Positions 20,725-29,325 of a DNA stretch of 64,000 nucleotides are shown piece after piece (position 1 is the stretch's first letter; each line of letters starts with the position of its first letter). The notes under the pieces were generated by a model. The model saw only the letters and a program-made list of their open reading frames with translations, searched no databases and was not told where the DNA came from. Source of the stretch: Clostridium sp. Marseille-Q2269 (lineage in GTDB: Bacteria > Bacillota > Clostridia > Clostridiales > Clostridiaceae); the NCBI RefSeq assembly GCF_943736985.1, contig NZ_CALSFS010000006.1, positions 153,223 to 217,222 of the forward strand, read 5' to 3'. The translations under genes were made by a program, and so were the position numbers.

Positions 20725-20952
20725 ATGTCAGTAAAAGAAGTTGATTGCTTATATGATGCATGTCCAATACCGGTACTTAAGGCAATGAAAGAACTAAAAA
20801 AGATGAATCAAGATGATATCTTGATATTATATTGCGATCATAGTTGTGTAGTTATTAGTCTAGAGGAATGGGCAGAGCAAAATAAATATTCCGTAAAATC
20901 AGTAGAAACTGAAGATGGACAGTGGGAAGTTTATATACAAAAGTCAAAATAA
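20725..20952 (+). CDS. TusA/YeeD-family sulfur carrier protein
   Basis: A 75-aa TusA-like domain with the conserved Cys-Pro-x-Pro motif (ACPIPVL, Cys13) on the first helix. The Cys carries a persulfide in this family, and YeeD is the partner of the YeeE thiosulfate channel. It lies 12 bases after the first YeeE-type gene and 21 before the second. A second Cys (Cys8) precedes the motif, and CDHSC lies mid-protein. Strong GGAGG site. Confidence 0.9.
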   Translation: MSVKEVDCLYDACPIPVLKAMKELKKMNQDDILILYCDHSCVVISLEEWAEQNKYSVKSVETEDGQWEVYIQKSK

Positions 20953-20973
20953 AAAACAAAGAGAGGTGATAAA

Positions 20974-21501
20974 ATGGGACCCATTCCAAAGTGGCTAAAA
21001 AAGCCATGGCCCTATTGGCTAGGAGGAAGCTTGCTTGGAGTAATGAATGTAGTTTTATTAGCTACAAGTGGCATCAATTGGCAAATAACTAGCGGATTTT
21101 TATTATGGGCTGTTGGTATTTTAGAATGGTTTGGATTAGAACCATTGAAATGGGAGTACTTTAGTCATTCTAGCTATTATTATGAATTTATAATTAGAAA
21201 TGAAAGTGTATTTATTAACAAATATACTGTCTTGAATATAGCTGTAATTTTAGGATCTTTAGTAGCTACATTATTAGCATCTCAATTTAAATTTAAAAAA
21301 ATAAAAGATAAGAAGCAATTCATATTTGCTCTTTTGGGAGGAATTATGATGGGGTATGGCACTAGGATTGCATTTGGATGTACCATTGGAAGCTTTTTTA
21401 GTGGTATTCCCTCATTTTCTTTGCATGCTTGGATTTTTGGGATTTTTTTAATTTTGGGCACATGGGTTGGAATTAAAATTTTAGTAAAATTTTTGTTATA
21501 G
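20974..21501 (+). CDS. YeeE/YedE-family sulfur transporter, second half
   Basis: 175 aa with about four membrane helices and the family motif YGTRIAFGCTIGSFFSGI near residue 127. It lacks the first Cys motif, so it probably completes the fold of the upstream YeeE-like protein as a heteromer (inference). The early segment PIPKWLKKPWPYWLGG is typical of the YedE subfamily. GAGAGGTGAT ribosome site. Confidence 0.82.
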   Translation: MGPIPKWLKKPWPYWLGGSLLGVMNVVLLATSGINWQITSGFLLWAVGILEWFGLEPLKWEYFSHSSYYYEFIIRNESVFINKYTVLNIAVILGSLVATLLASQFKFKKIKDKKQFIFALLGGIMMGYGTRIAFGCTIGSFFSGIPSFSLHAWIFGIFLILGTWVGIKILVKFLL

Positions 21502-21525
21502 GAGGACTTGAGTCCTCCTTATTTA
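21500..21525 (+). terminator. Terminator overlapping the stop codon
   Basis: A perfect 9-bp stem aggaggact/agtcctcct (21500-21508 and 21511-21519) overlaps the end of the YeeE-like gene and is followed by tatttaatt. It separates this gene from the convergent lysR gene. Confidence 0.7.
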
Positions 21526-21526
21526 A

Positions 21527-22417
21527 TTAGCAGAATCCACGTTTATTAGAAATAATAAAGTCTACGAAGGTTTGTTCATAATTGCTAAAATTATAATTTT
21601 TTCTAAAAGCTATATAATAGCTAAAATTCATTTTTAGATTATCTACCTTAATTTGTTGAAGATATTCTTTTTTTAATTCTTTTTTTACTATTAACTTAGG
21701 TAGAAAAGAAAAACCTTTACCTGAAGAAATAGAAGATTTAATAGCTTCTGGTGAATTTAAATCATAAATAATATTTAAATCATTTATATTTATATTTTTT
21801 TCTTTTAAGGATTTTTCAATTAAATGTCTTGTACCAGAACCGCTTTCTCTAAGAATTAAAGGTATATTTTTTAGTTCTTCTATAGATATTGTTTTTTTAT
21901 CTATAGAAGAATCTCCTACTAAAATTAATTCATCTGAAATTATATTTTTTGTGGCTAAGTTCTTTTCATTAGATTCCCATTGAATAATACCAATATTAAT
22001 GGTATGGTCTAATAATTTTTCTATAACTTCATGGGAGTTTGCTACTTTCATTTGAATATCTAATTCTTTATGAAATTTTTTAAAAGTATAAATGCTACAA
22101 GGTAGAGCATATTCTCCTACACTTTTGCAGGAGCCAACAATTAATTTGGGTATCTCTTTTTGTAGATCCTTAAGGTCTCTTTCTATATTTCCTTTAATAG
22201 ATAAAATAGTATCTGCATAATTAAAAACAACTTTTCCTTCTTCAGTTAGTTTCACACCTTTATTGCTTCTATTTAAAAGTCTGGCGCCAAATTCTTTTTC
22301 TAGATTTTTAAGTTGAATACTAAGTCCAGGCTGAGTTAAGTGAAGACTTTCTGCTGCTTTGGATATGCTATTACATTTTACAGTAATATAAAATGATTGA
22401 AGATACTCAAGATTCAT
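21527..22417 (-). CDS. LysR-family transcriptional regulator
   Basis: The N-terminal winged helix-turn-helix (residues 1-60) contains SISKAAESLHLTQPGLSIQLKNLEKEFG. A periplasmic-binding-like effector domain follows (about residues 90-290). It is convergent with the YeeE/TusA operon and is a plausible sulfur-responsive regulator of the CysL/CysB kind, but this is inferred from position only. Its own upstream gap (22418-23000) is AT-rich with no gene. Confidence 0.88.
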   Translation of the reverse strand: MNLEYLQSFYITVKCNSISKAAESLHLTQPGLSIQLKNLEKEFGARLLNRSNKGVKLTEEGKVVFNYADTILSIKGNIERDLKDLQKEIPKLIVGSCKSVGEYALPCSIYTFKKFHKELDIQMKVANSHEVIEKLLDHTINIGIIQWESNEKNLATKNIISDELILVGDSSIDKKTISIEELKNIPLILRESGSGTRHLIEKSLKEKNININDLNIIYDLNSPEAIKSSISSGKGFSFLPKLIVKKELKKEYLQQIKVDNLKMNFSYYIAFRKNYNFSNYEQTFVDFIISNKRGFC

Positions 22418-23000
22418 ATACTCACATCCTCAAAATTTTAAAAATACATATAAAAGGTTTACTACATAATAATATATATAACTTACTATGTAGAACTAAT
22501 ATATGTATATGATACTTTATTATATCACTATAACATATAAAAAAGAACGATAAATTAAATTTTTAACAAGAAGTATATTAATATAAATCCTTATATATCA
22601 GTATTTATAGGGAATTTTACAAAATTTATAATATTCTTATAAATACATGTATAGGTTTTAAAAAATGTACTAATAACAAAATTATATAGTGTATAATATA
22701 TACTCATCATTAAAAGTATTAAATAATAAATTTATAAAGCAGAAATATTATTTAATACTGTTCTAGATTGATTATAATTCATATTAAATAATGAATTTAG
22801 TAATATTAATTAATATTCTTCTTATTTTGTAATTTTGAATTATAATAATAAGTAGTATTATACTATTAATGCAATAAGAAATTATTTTATTAAATATATT
22901 ACAATTAAATAAAAAATTTGATATATTTATAAATATAATATGGTATTAAATAGATTTTTTTAGATATGTGTGTAAAATAAATGGGTGAAGGAGTATAGCT
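22418..23000. other. 583-bp intergenic region without a gene
   Basis: Very AT-rich spacer between the divergent lysR and exporter genes. It must hold both promoters. I see no gene, repeat or convincing RNA element. Confidence 0.6.
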
Positions 23001-23759
23001 ATGGAAGCTAAACAGGTTTTAGAAATTTCACTTTCTGTAGGTAAAATGCTTCTAAGCAATGGAGCAGAATCTTATAGGGTTGAGGAAACAATAGAGAGAA
23101 TATGTACAGCGTATGATATGCAATGTGAATGCATGGTTACTGCTAAGGGTGTTTTTTTATCTATTATAGATCATAACAACGAAAAAGTAACTTCACTTAA
23201 GAAAGTAAAAACAAGAGCGGTAGATTTGGCTAGAATAGACAGACTTAATTCTTTTTCTAGAAGTCTTCAAAATGATCCTATTTCTTATGAGGAAGCTAAA
23301 GAAATTTTAAAAGAAATAGAGGTATTACCATTTTTTACTTTGCCAGTGAGAATTGTGGCAGCAGGCATGACTTCTTTTGTTTATTCATTGTTTTTTAATG
23401 GTACAATTTATGATTCTATTATTTCAACATTTATAAGTATGGGAATTTATTATATGTTATATAAGGTATCAAGAATTGGATTTTTTCAATTTTTTCAGTT
23501 TTTCTTTTCAGGGTTTATTATAGGAATATTAAGTCTAGTTGCAGAAAATGTATTTCCTCTTGTAAATAGAGCTAATGTTATAACGGGAGGAATAATGATA
23601 TTAGTTCCAGGAGTTCAATTAACCAATGGTATAAAGGATATTATATATGATGATTTTATGTCTGGTATAGTTAAGTTTGGCGAGGCTATGTTAGTAGTAA
23701 CTGCCATAGGAGCGGGAATCGCTACAGCATTAACATTGGGAGTAGGTGTTAAGTGGTGA
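23001..23759 (+). CDS. Threonine/serine exporter family protein, N-terminal (ThrE/DUF1212) half
   Basis: 252 aa. The cytoplasmic front part starts LEISLSVGKMLLSNGAESYRVEETIERI, typical of YjjP/ThrE N-domains. About five membrane helices follow from residue 113, including GGIMILVPGVQLTNGIKD. It works with the downstream ThrE C-domain protein to make one exporter for small amino acids or dicarboxylates (family knowledge). The two genes overlap, so their translation is coupled. Confidence 0.9.
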   Translation: MEAKQVLEISLSVGKMLLSNGAESYRVEETIERICTAYDMQCECMVTAKGVFLSIIDHNNEKVTSLKKVKTRAVDLARIDRLNSFSRSLQNDPISYEEAKEILKEIEVLPFFTLPVRIVAAGMTSFVYSLFFNGTIYDSIISTFISMGIYYMLYKVSRIGFFQFFQFFFSGFIIGILSLVAENVFPLVNRANVITGGIMILVPGVQLTNGIKDIIYDDFMSGIVKFGEAMLVVTAIGAGIATALTLGVGVKW

Positions 23760-24199
23760 TAAAGCAAGTTATATTAGCATTCTTTGGAAGTATATTCCCT
23801 GTTATACTTTTTAATATTGACAGGAAAAAAATAATATGGACTGGTTTTTCAGGTGCCATTGGATGGGCAACTTATCTTATAGTATATAAGTATATACACA
23901 GTCCAGCTATGTCATCCTTTGTTGGAGCTTTTACGGTAGGAGTGTATAGTGAATTAATGGCAAGAAAGCTTAAAACTCCTGCTATGCAATTTTCTATACC
24001 GGGCATATTCCCATTAGTGCCAGGAATTACTGCCTATTATGCTATAAATTCTATAGTTGAACAAAATTATAATTTAGCATATTCTAAAGGTCTTCAAACT
24101 ATAGCTGTAGGTGGAGCTATTGCTTTTGGTATAATGCTTTCCTCCACTACTATTAGATTTATTGCTAAGATAATATATAATTCCAGAAATAAACATTAA
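23756..24199 (+). CDS. Threonine/serine exporter family protein, C-terminal (ThrE/DUF3815) half
   Basis: A four-helix membrane protein of the YjjB type, with the PGIFPLVPGITAYYAI loop near residue 80. GTG 23756 (or the adjacent GTG 23753) overlaps the stop of the previous gene. It is the required partner of the YjjP-like gene. A MocR-type regulator starts 21 bp downstream and may control or co-transcribe with this pair. Confidence 0.9.
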   Translation: MIKQVILAFFGSIFPVILFNIDRKKIIWTGFSGAIGWATYLIVYKYIHSPAMSSFVGAFTVGVYSELMARKLKTPAMQFSIPGIFPLVPGITAYYAINSIVEQNYNLAYSKGLQTIAVGGAIAFGIMLSSTTIRFIAKIIYNSRNKH

Positions 24200-24219
24200 A
24201 AATTTTTAGGAGGGTTTTA

Positions 24220-25656
24220 ATGTTTTTTGATATAAATTTAGATAAAAATTCCCCAGTATATATACAGATAAGCCATTATATAAGATCTATGATATTAAAA
24301 GGAATGATAAGGGCAAATGAAAAACTACCATCTACTAGAGAATTAGCTTCTATACTCAAGGTTAGCAGAAATACTATTATATCTTCCTATGAACTTTTAG
24401 AAGATGATGGATTTATATCAATAAAAAAAGGGAAAGGCGCTTTCGTTTCTAATGTTAATATACATGTGGAAGAAAAGTGGACAGTTAATTGGGAAAAAAA
24501 TATAAATGATTATGCAAAGAAAGCTGAAAATTTAGACATAATAAAACATGAGATACCTTGGGAAAAAGGTATGATATCTTTTAAAAGTATTTCTCCAGAT
24601 GAAAGTTTATTCGATTTAGATGAGTTTAAGAAAGCTTTTTTAAATAGATTTTCTTTAGAAGGAGAGAAAATATTAAATTATGGTTATGCTATAGGATATA
24701 GGGATTTAATAAACTATCTGATGAAATATATGAAAAATAAAGGTGTAGATACTTCAAATAAAAAGATATTGATAACCAATGGTTTTACAGAAGGATTTGA
24801 TATTGTATTATCGTCTTTAATAAAACCAAGGGATAAGGTATTATGTGAAAATCCTACTCATAATACAGCAATAAAAATAATGAAAATGCACAATGTGGAT
24901 ATTGTAGGCATTGATATGGAGAATGACGGTATAAATATAGACAAATTAAAAGAAACTATAAGTAATAATGATATAAAGTTGACTTATTTGATACCTTCTT
25001 ATCATAATCCTACAGGAATAGTTATGAGTCCAGAAAAAAGAATAAAAATATATAATATATTAAAAGATAATAATATACCTATAATAGAAGATGGGTTTAA
25101 CGAAGAACTGAGATATTCTGGTGATCATGTATCACCTATGATTGCCTTTTCAGGCAAAGGTAACAGTATTATTTATATAGGAAGTTTTTCAAAGGTACTT
25201 TTTCCTGGTATAAGAATAGGATGGGTATTAGCAGATGAGAACCTTGTGGATTATTTGGAGAGTGTAAAAAGGAGTAGAAATATTCATACATCCTTCTTAG
25301 ATCAGGCTATATTATATGAATATTTAAACAGTGGAAGCTTTGAAAAATACATTAAAAAATCTAGAAAAATATATAAACATAAATATGAGTTTGCTTTAAA
25401 GTGTGCTAAAAAATATATACCTTCAAAATATATAACTGGAGAAGGTGGTCTTCACATCTTTATAAAATTAAAAAATATAAAATCAAGAGAATTGTTACAA
25501 GAATGTTGTAAAAAAGGTGTTATTTTTACTCCAGGAGACATATTTTATGTGGATAATAAGGGAGAAGATACTTTTAGATTAGGTATATCTAGAGTTTCCT
25601 TACAAGAAATAGAAAAGGGATTTAAAATTATAGGAGATGTAGTTAAAAATCTATAA
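24220..25656 (+). CDS. MocR/PdxR-type GntR-aminotransferase regulator
   Basis: An N-terminal GntR winged helix (residues 1-75, with KLPSTRELASILKVSRNTIISSYELL) is fused to a class I aminotransferase-like domain (about residues 115-478). The PLP lysine is expected in YIGSFSKVLFPGIRIGW near residue 325, and YHNPTGIVMSPEKR is the fold's NPTG motif. These proteins sense PLP or amino acids. It lies downstream of the ThrE-type exporter, suggesting it responds to an amino acid (inference). Confidence 0.92.
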   Translation: MFFDINLDKNSPVYIQISHYIRSMILKGMIRANEKLPSTRELASILKVSRNTIISSYELLEDDGFISIKKGKGAFVSNVNIHVEEKWTVNWEKNINDYAKKAENLDIIKHEIPWEKGMISFKSISPDESLFDLDEFKKAFLNRFSLEGEKILNYGYAIGYRDLINYLMKYMKNKGVDTSNKKILITNGFTEGFDIVLSSLIKPRDKVLCENPTHNTAIKIMKMHNVDIVGIDMENDGINIDKLKETISNNDIKLTYLIPSYHNPTGIVMSPEKRIKIYNILKDNNIPIIEDGFNEELRYSGDHVSPMIAFSGKGNSIIYIGSFSKVLFPGIRIGWVLADENLVDYLESVKRSRNIHTSFLDQAILYEYLNSGSFEKYIKKSRKIYKHKYEFALKCAKKYIPSKYITGEGGLHIFIKLKNIKSRELLQECCKKGVIFTPGDIFYVDNKGEDTFRLGISRVSLQEIEKGFKIIGDVVKNL

Positions 25657-25730
25657 ATAATTATATCTAGTGATAATTTTGGCAAATTAATGTATAATAT
25701 AATAAAAATATTAATATGGTGGTGAAATTT

Positions 25731-26300
25731 ATGAAAAAAGGGTTAAGAAATGCGCTAATAGTAGTGGGTATACTATTATTAATAATATTTCCGTTAGTGG
25801 GAACATATAATAATTTGGTATCTATGGAGCAAAACGTAAATAGAGCAGCTTCTAATATTGATACAAATCTTCAAAGAAGATCTGATCTTATATCAAATTT
25901 AGTAGAAACAGTTAAGGGATATGCTGCACAAGAAAAAGATATTTTTAAGGGTGTAGCAGATGCAAGATCAAAATTGGCAGGAGCCCAAAGAATAGATCAA
26001 AAAGCTCAAGCAAATGAAGAATTATCAGGAGCTTTATCAAGATTATTGGTAGTAGTTGAAAGATATCCAGATTTAAAATCTAATCAAAATTTTAAGGATT
26101 TATCAGTAGCTATAGAAGGAACAGAAAATAGAATAGCTATTGCAAGGCAGGATTATAATGAATCAGTAAATAATTATAATACTAGTATAAGAAAGTTCCC
26201 AAACTCTATTATAGCTGGTATGTTTAGATTTAGTGAAAAACCATATTTTAAAGCGGAAGCAGGAGCAAGTAAAGTTCCAAAAGTAGACTTCTCAAAGTAG
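25731..26300 (+). CDS. lemA: LemA family protein
   Basis: 189 aa: one N-terminal membrane helix (residues 6-24), then a long helical domain with the family patterns YNNLVSMEQNVNRAASNID, LQRRSDLISNLVETVKGYA and the C-terminal RKFPNSIIAGMF. The function of LemA is not settled; it is commonly paired with TPM-domain proteins, as here. ATG 25731 has GGTGGTGA 5 bases upstream. An ATG at 25716 is in frame but poorly placed. Confidence 0.93.
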   Translation: MKKGLRNALIVVGILLLIIFPLVGTYNNLVSMEQNVNRAASNIDTNLQRRSDLISNLVETVKGYAAQEKDIFKGVADARSKLAGAQRIDQKAQANEELSGALSRLLVVVERYPDLKSNQNFKDLSVAIEGTENRIAIARQDYNESVNNYNTSIRKFPNSIIAGMFRFSEKPYFKAEAGASKVPKVDFSK

Positions 26301-26309
26301 GTGAAAGAC

Positions 26310-26384
26310 GTGGAAAGTTTTCCACAGCCTACAAATTTAAAATATGTAAATTCTTATATTAGTTATTTGGGTTTTATTAATTAG
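26310..26384 (+). pseudogene. Truncated duplicate of the TPM-gene N-terminus (24 codons)
   Basis: A short GTG-initiated frame reads FPQPTNLKYVNSY before a TAG stop. The next gene has FPKPTNLKYVNDY in the same place after its signal peptide, and the DNA shares an 18-base identical run. The upstream AAGTAGGTGAAA also matches the ribosome site of that gene. It therefore looks like a remnant of a partial tandem duplication rather than a functional peptide. Confidence 0.6.
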
Positions 26385-26419
26385 GAGTTTTTGTTTTTTC
26401 ACAAAAACTCTTTAATTTT
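26385..26419 (+). terminator. Terminator between lemA and the TPM gene
   Basis: A 10-bp stem gagtttttgt/acaaaaactc (26385-26394 and 26401-26410) is followed by tttaatttta. It may attenuate read-through into the downstream gene. Confidence 0.65.
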
Positions 26420-26465
26420 ATGGGAACAGCACCTAAAATAGATTTTTAAAAGTAGGTGAAAAAAT

Positions 26466-27299
26466 ATGAAAAAATTTTTAAATAAAATAAGACTTACATT
26501 TATATTATTAATAACTTTGATTATAGTTTCTCCAACCTTAGTAAATGCAGAGCCAAATTTCCCTAAACCTACTAATTTAAAATATGTAAATGATTATGTA
26601 GGAGTAATAGATGATACCACTAAACAATACATTGTGTCAGTAGGAAATGAATTGGAGAGAAAGACAGGAGCTCAGATGTCGGTGGTAGTAATAGATTCTC
26701 TACAAGGTTCTGATATAGAATCTTACAGTAATAAATTATTTAGACAATGGGGATTGGGACAAAAGGAAAAAGATAATGGAGTTATGATTCTTTTATCTAT
26801 AAAAGATAAAAAATGGAGAGTAGAAGTTGGAAGAGGATTAGAAGGTAGAATAACAGACATATATTCTTCAAGAGTAATGGATGATATAGCGAAACCTCTA
26901 CTTAAACAAGAAAAATATGGAGAGGCTATGAAAAATGTCTATTCTGTATTTGCAGATGATGCTGCTAAAGAGTACAATGTAACATTAGAAAAAAATGAAA
27001 AAATTAAAGTTACACAAAGAAGAAAGAAAAGTGGAGGTATAATACCTACTATAATTTTGATCATAATTTTAATGAGTATCTTTGGTGGAAGAGGTGGCAG
27101 ACGTGGAAGAGGAGGATCTATTTGGGATCTTATATTCTTAAACTCACTGTTTTCTGGATCAAGAGATAGACGAGATGATGACGATGGACCATTCGGTGGT
27201 GGCGGCTTTGGAGGCTTCGGAGGAGGCTCTGGAGGCGGAGGATTCGGTGGCTTTGGCGGAGGAAGTTCCGGCGGAGGAGGATCTTCTGGTGGATGGTAG
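26466..27299 (+). CDS. TPM-domain protein with Gly-rich tail
   Basis: 277 aa. A signal peptide (about residues 1-28, ending VNAE) is followed by a TPM (YgcG) domain with YVNDYVGVIDD, WRVEVGRGLEGRITD and DDIAKPLLKQEKYGEA. A membrane helix lies near residues 190-205, and a glycine/serine-rich tail follows from about residue 232. TPM domains face outward in bacteria. Pairing with LemA is common, but the joint role is unclear. It follows lemA behind an internal terminator. Confidence 0.92.
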   Translation: MKKFLNKIRLTFILLITLIIVSPTLVNAEPNFPKPTNLKYVNDYVGVIDDTTKQYIVSVGNELERKTGAQMSVVVIDSLQGSDIESYSNKLFRQWGLGQKEKDNGVMILLSIKDKKWRVEVGRGLEGRITDIYSSRVMDDIAKPLLKQEKYGEAMKNVYSVFADDAAKEYNVTLEKNEKIKVTQRRKKSGGIIPTIILIIILMSIFGGRGGRRGRGGSIWDLIFLNSLFSGSRDRRDDDDGPFGGGGFGGFGGGSGGGGFGGFGGGSSGGGGSSGGW

Positions 27300-27347
27300 T
27301 TAAACCACCGTATGTTACAAAATGTAATTTAGTTAAAAATAAATTTA

Positions 27348-27386
27348 TAAAGAGTCTTTGCTTTAGGGCAAAGACTCTTTAATTAT
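27348..27386 (+). terminator. Rho-independent terminator
   Basis: A perfect 13-bp stem taaagagtctttg/caaagactcttta (27348-27360 and 27369-27381), 48 bp after the TPM gene stop. Confidence 0.85.
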
Positions 27387-27401
27387 AGGTGTAAGGTTAA
27401 T

Positions 27402-27740
27402 TTATTCTATATTTACTTTCCATTGGCTATACATTGAATTAAAAAATTCAATGCCTGTTTTAGTCTTAAACACGTTTGCAAGTACATTAACTGATGCCTT
27501 ACTGGATAAATCATCTTCTAAAATATTTACAAGAAAATCTGCTTCAAGGAGTATTTGGTAGTCAATGCCATCAACATTTGTATAAGTATGATGATGAACT
27601 ATAAGATAGCAGACACGCTCAATGACATTTTCATCAAAACCTAATTTTCGTAAAATTGGCTTGGCAATATATGGACCCTCTTTTTCTTGTAACTTACCAT
27701 TACATTTACCATATTTTTTGTGGTTTATATTAGAGGCTTT
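27402..27740 (-). pseudogene. HD-domain hydrolase, 5'-truncated
   Basis: The frame from about 27730 to 27402 reads like the C-terminal two thirds of a small HD phosphohydrolase. It has KYGKCNGKLQEKEGPYIAK, then VIERVCYLIVHHHTY and ILLEADFLVNILED. The N-terminal part that should carry the H...HD metal site (LHDIGI region) is missing. The bases upstream in frame give an unrelated AT-rich leader, so the gene has probably lost its start. Confidence 0.65.
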
Positions 27741-27748
27741 ATATAAAA

Positions 27749-28003
27749 ATGAAATTTTTATGTTTAAATAAAGAGAATGAATATGGTTTATGTAGATACA
27801 ATTGTAACTTAACATCAGAAAGCTGTAGTATAAAAGTAAATTTAAAAGAAGTGTTACATATTAAATTACAAATTGTAATAGGGCAAAAAAATTTAGGCAT
27901 ATTTTTGTATAAAAAAAATAATAAAATTTACAAAAGAAATATTAGCATAATTAGCTTGAAAAAAGAAGAAATAATATATGAAAATGGTAGTAGGATAAAA
28001 TAA
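27749..28003 (+). CDS. Possible small hypothetical protein (84 aa)
   Basis: An ATG frame of 84 codons with a Cys-containing front (CLNKENEYGLCRYNC) and a basic rear half. There is no good ribosome site and no family I recognise. It starts exactly at the break point of the truncated HD gene on the other strand, so it may be chance. Low confidence. Confidence 0.3.
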   Translation: MKFLCLNKENEYGLCRYNCNLTSESCSIKVNLKEVLHIKLQIVIGQKNLGIFLYKKNNKIYKRNISIISLKKEEIIYENGSRIK

Positions 28004-28207
28004 GAATGTGTATTAAAAGAAAATATTTCCAGGGAATTAGTTAGAATATTTACATTTATCAAGTATAATACACAAATAAGTTTGTAAAACTAATATTAAT
28101 GATGATGAAAAACACAGTTAAAAGATATCATTCCATAAAAAGGAAAATATTTTATTTTATAGAAGATTTTAAGAGAAAGCAATTTAAAGTAATTAGGAGG
28201 TATTAGA

Positions 28208-28690
28208 ATGAATGTGTTAGAAGGAATATTATTAATATTAGTAGGGGCAACCTTTATATTTTGGATTGTGTTAACTTTTATAAATCTTTGGTACAAAACT
28301 AAAGAGGGTGGAAAAGTTCTTTTAAATATAAAAAGAGGCATAGAGAGAAATATTATGATACTTATGTCTTTAACAATAATTTTCTTTTCTTTTTTAAACA
28401 ACAATGCTAATACTTATATAGAGATGATAATAGGTATAGTTATATTGTATAATGGCGTAGAAAGATTTGAAATAATGGAAAATGGAATATTTGTAGAGGG
28501 AAACTTTAAAAAGTGGGAGGATATAGAATCTTGTGATTGGCATGAGAGATTAGATCATACTTTAATAATAAGAGGAAAAGATGATGTAGAGTATTTAAGA
28601 AGATTTAACACTATAAAGCTAAAACTTAAAAAGGAAGAACAAGAACAGGTTTTTAAAATGATCAATACAAAAATAGCTAGAGCATCTTAA
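28208..28690 (+). CDS. DUF5673-like membrane protein (160 aa)
   Basis: Three membrane segments (about residues 5-28, 52-67 and 71-86) are followed by a cytoplasmic C-terminal domain. That domain has the pattern GIFVEGNFKKWEDIESCDW and LIIRGKDDVEYL, which is PH-like and common to DUF5673 proteins. AGGAGG lies 7 bases before ATG. Function is unknown. It is closed by a perfect 18-bp terminator stem. Confidence 0.75.
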   Translation: MNVLEGILLILVGATFIFWIVLTFINLWYKTKEGGKVLLNIKRGIERNIMILMSLTIIFFSFLNNNANTYIEMIIGIVILYNGVERFEIMENGIFVEGNFKKWEDIESCDWHERLDHTLIIRGKDDVEYLRRFNTIKLKLKKEEQEQVFKMINTKIARAS

Positions 28691-28740
28691 AAAGAAGAAG
28701 GCTCTTTAAATGGCTAGTGGCAGTAATAATATTATTAAAA

Positions 28741-28785
28741 AATAAGAGTGAGAGTAAATCAATTTACTCTCACTCTTATTTGATT
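28741..28785. terminator. Bidirectional terminator
   Basis: A perfect 18-bp stem aataagagtgagagtaaa/tttactctcactcttatt (28741-28758 and 28763-28780) with a 4-base loop. Confidence 0.85.
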
Positions 28786-28838
28786 TAATCTAATATATTT
28801 TTTTCACTTTTGGATTTCAGTTTTATTCTTTTTATGCT

Positions 28839-28979
28839 CTAAATATCACCAGGTTGGCAATTTAGTTCTCTGCACATTGCTTCTAGGGTAGAAAATCTTA
28901 TAGCTTTTGCTTTGTTATTTTTTAAAATTGATAAATTGGTGTTAGTTTTACTCCTTATAATTATTGAATATATTTCCAT
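28839..28979 (-). pseudogene. XRE-type regulator remnant (C-terminal half)
   Basis: A 46-codon frame ends with LSILKNNKAKAIRFSTLEAM then CRELNCQPGDI, the recognition-helix and tail pattern of small YozG-type Cro/C1 repressors. The first helices of the domain are missing and replaced by MEIYSIIIRSKTNTN. It is most likely a truncated, dead copy, although the short frame is still open. Confidence 0.6.
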
Positions 28980-29064
28980 AATAATTTTATTTATCTCACA
29001 AGTAAGAAAAGTTTAAGTTATAATATATATAATAGATTTGATTATTTTATTTTAAAAAAATATT

Positions 29065-29233
29065 TTATCCGATGACTACACGCTCTAATGCTCTTATCCC
29101 ACTCTGTGAAAGCGATTGGCACGGAATCGAAGATTTGGACTCTCTGCTTTTCTTCAAAGTGGGAGTAAAGAGCGGGTACGTTCCTGGATAACAATTTCCA
29201 AGCTTTAGAGGGAGTAAAAACTCCCTCTGAAGC
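29065..29233. other. Structured GC-richer element upstream of sbcD
   Basis: This segment is clearly richer in G+C than its surroundings. It folds into a long nested hairpin. The outer arms are ttatccgatgactacacgctct (29065-29086) against agagcgggtacgttcctggataa (29169-29191). The inner arms are gctcttatcccactctg (29090-29106) against caaagtgggagtaaagagc (29155-29173). A second hairpin, gctttagagggag/ctccctctgaagc, follows at 29202-29233. It ends about 90 bp before sbcD. It could be a structured RNA, a leader element or a MITE-like insertion. The 64-codon frame read through it on the minus strand is probably fortuitous. Confidence 0.55.
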
Positions 29234-29325
29234 CAAGAACTTTGTTTATAGTATAGATATTAACTATAATAATTATGAAACAGAAAAGTGAAAACATAAC
29301 TAGATGTAAAAGGGAGATGAAACAT

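Noticed and set aside
29042-29236. 64-codon frame on the minus strand through the structured element
   Set aside because: No ribosome site, and the sequence is explained by nested hairpins; the frame is likely chance.
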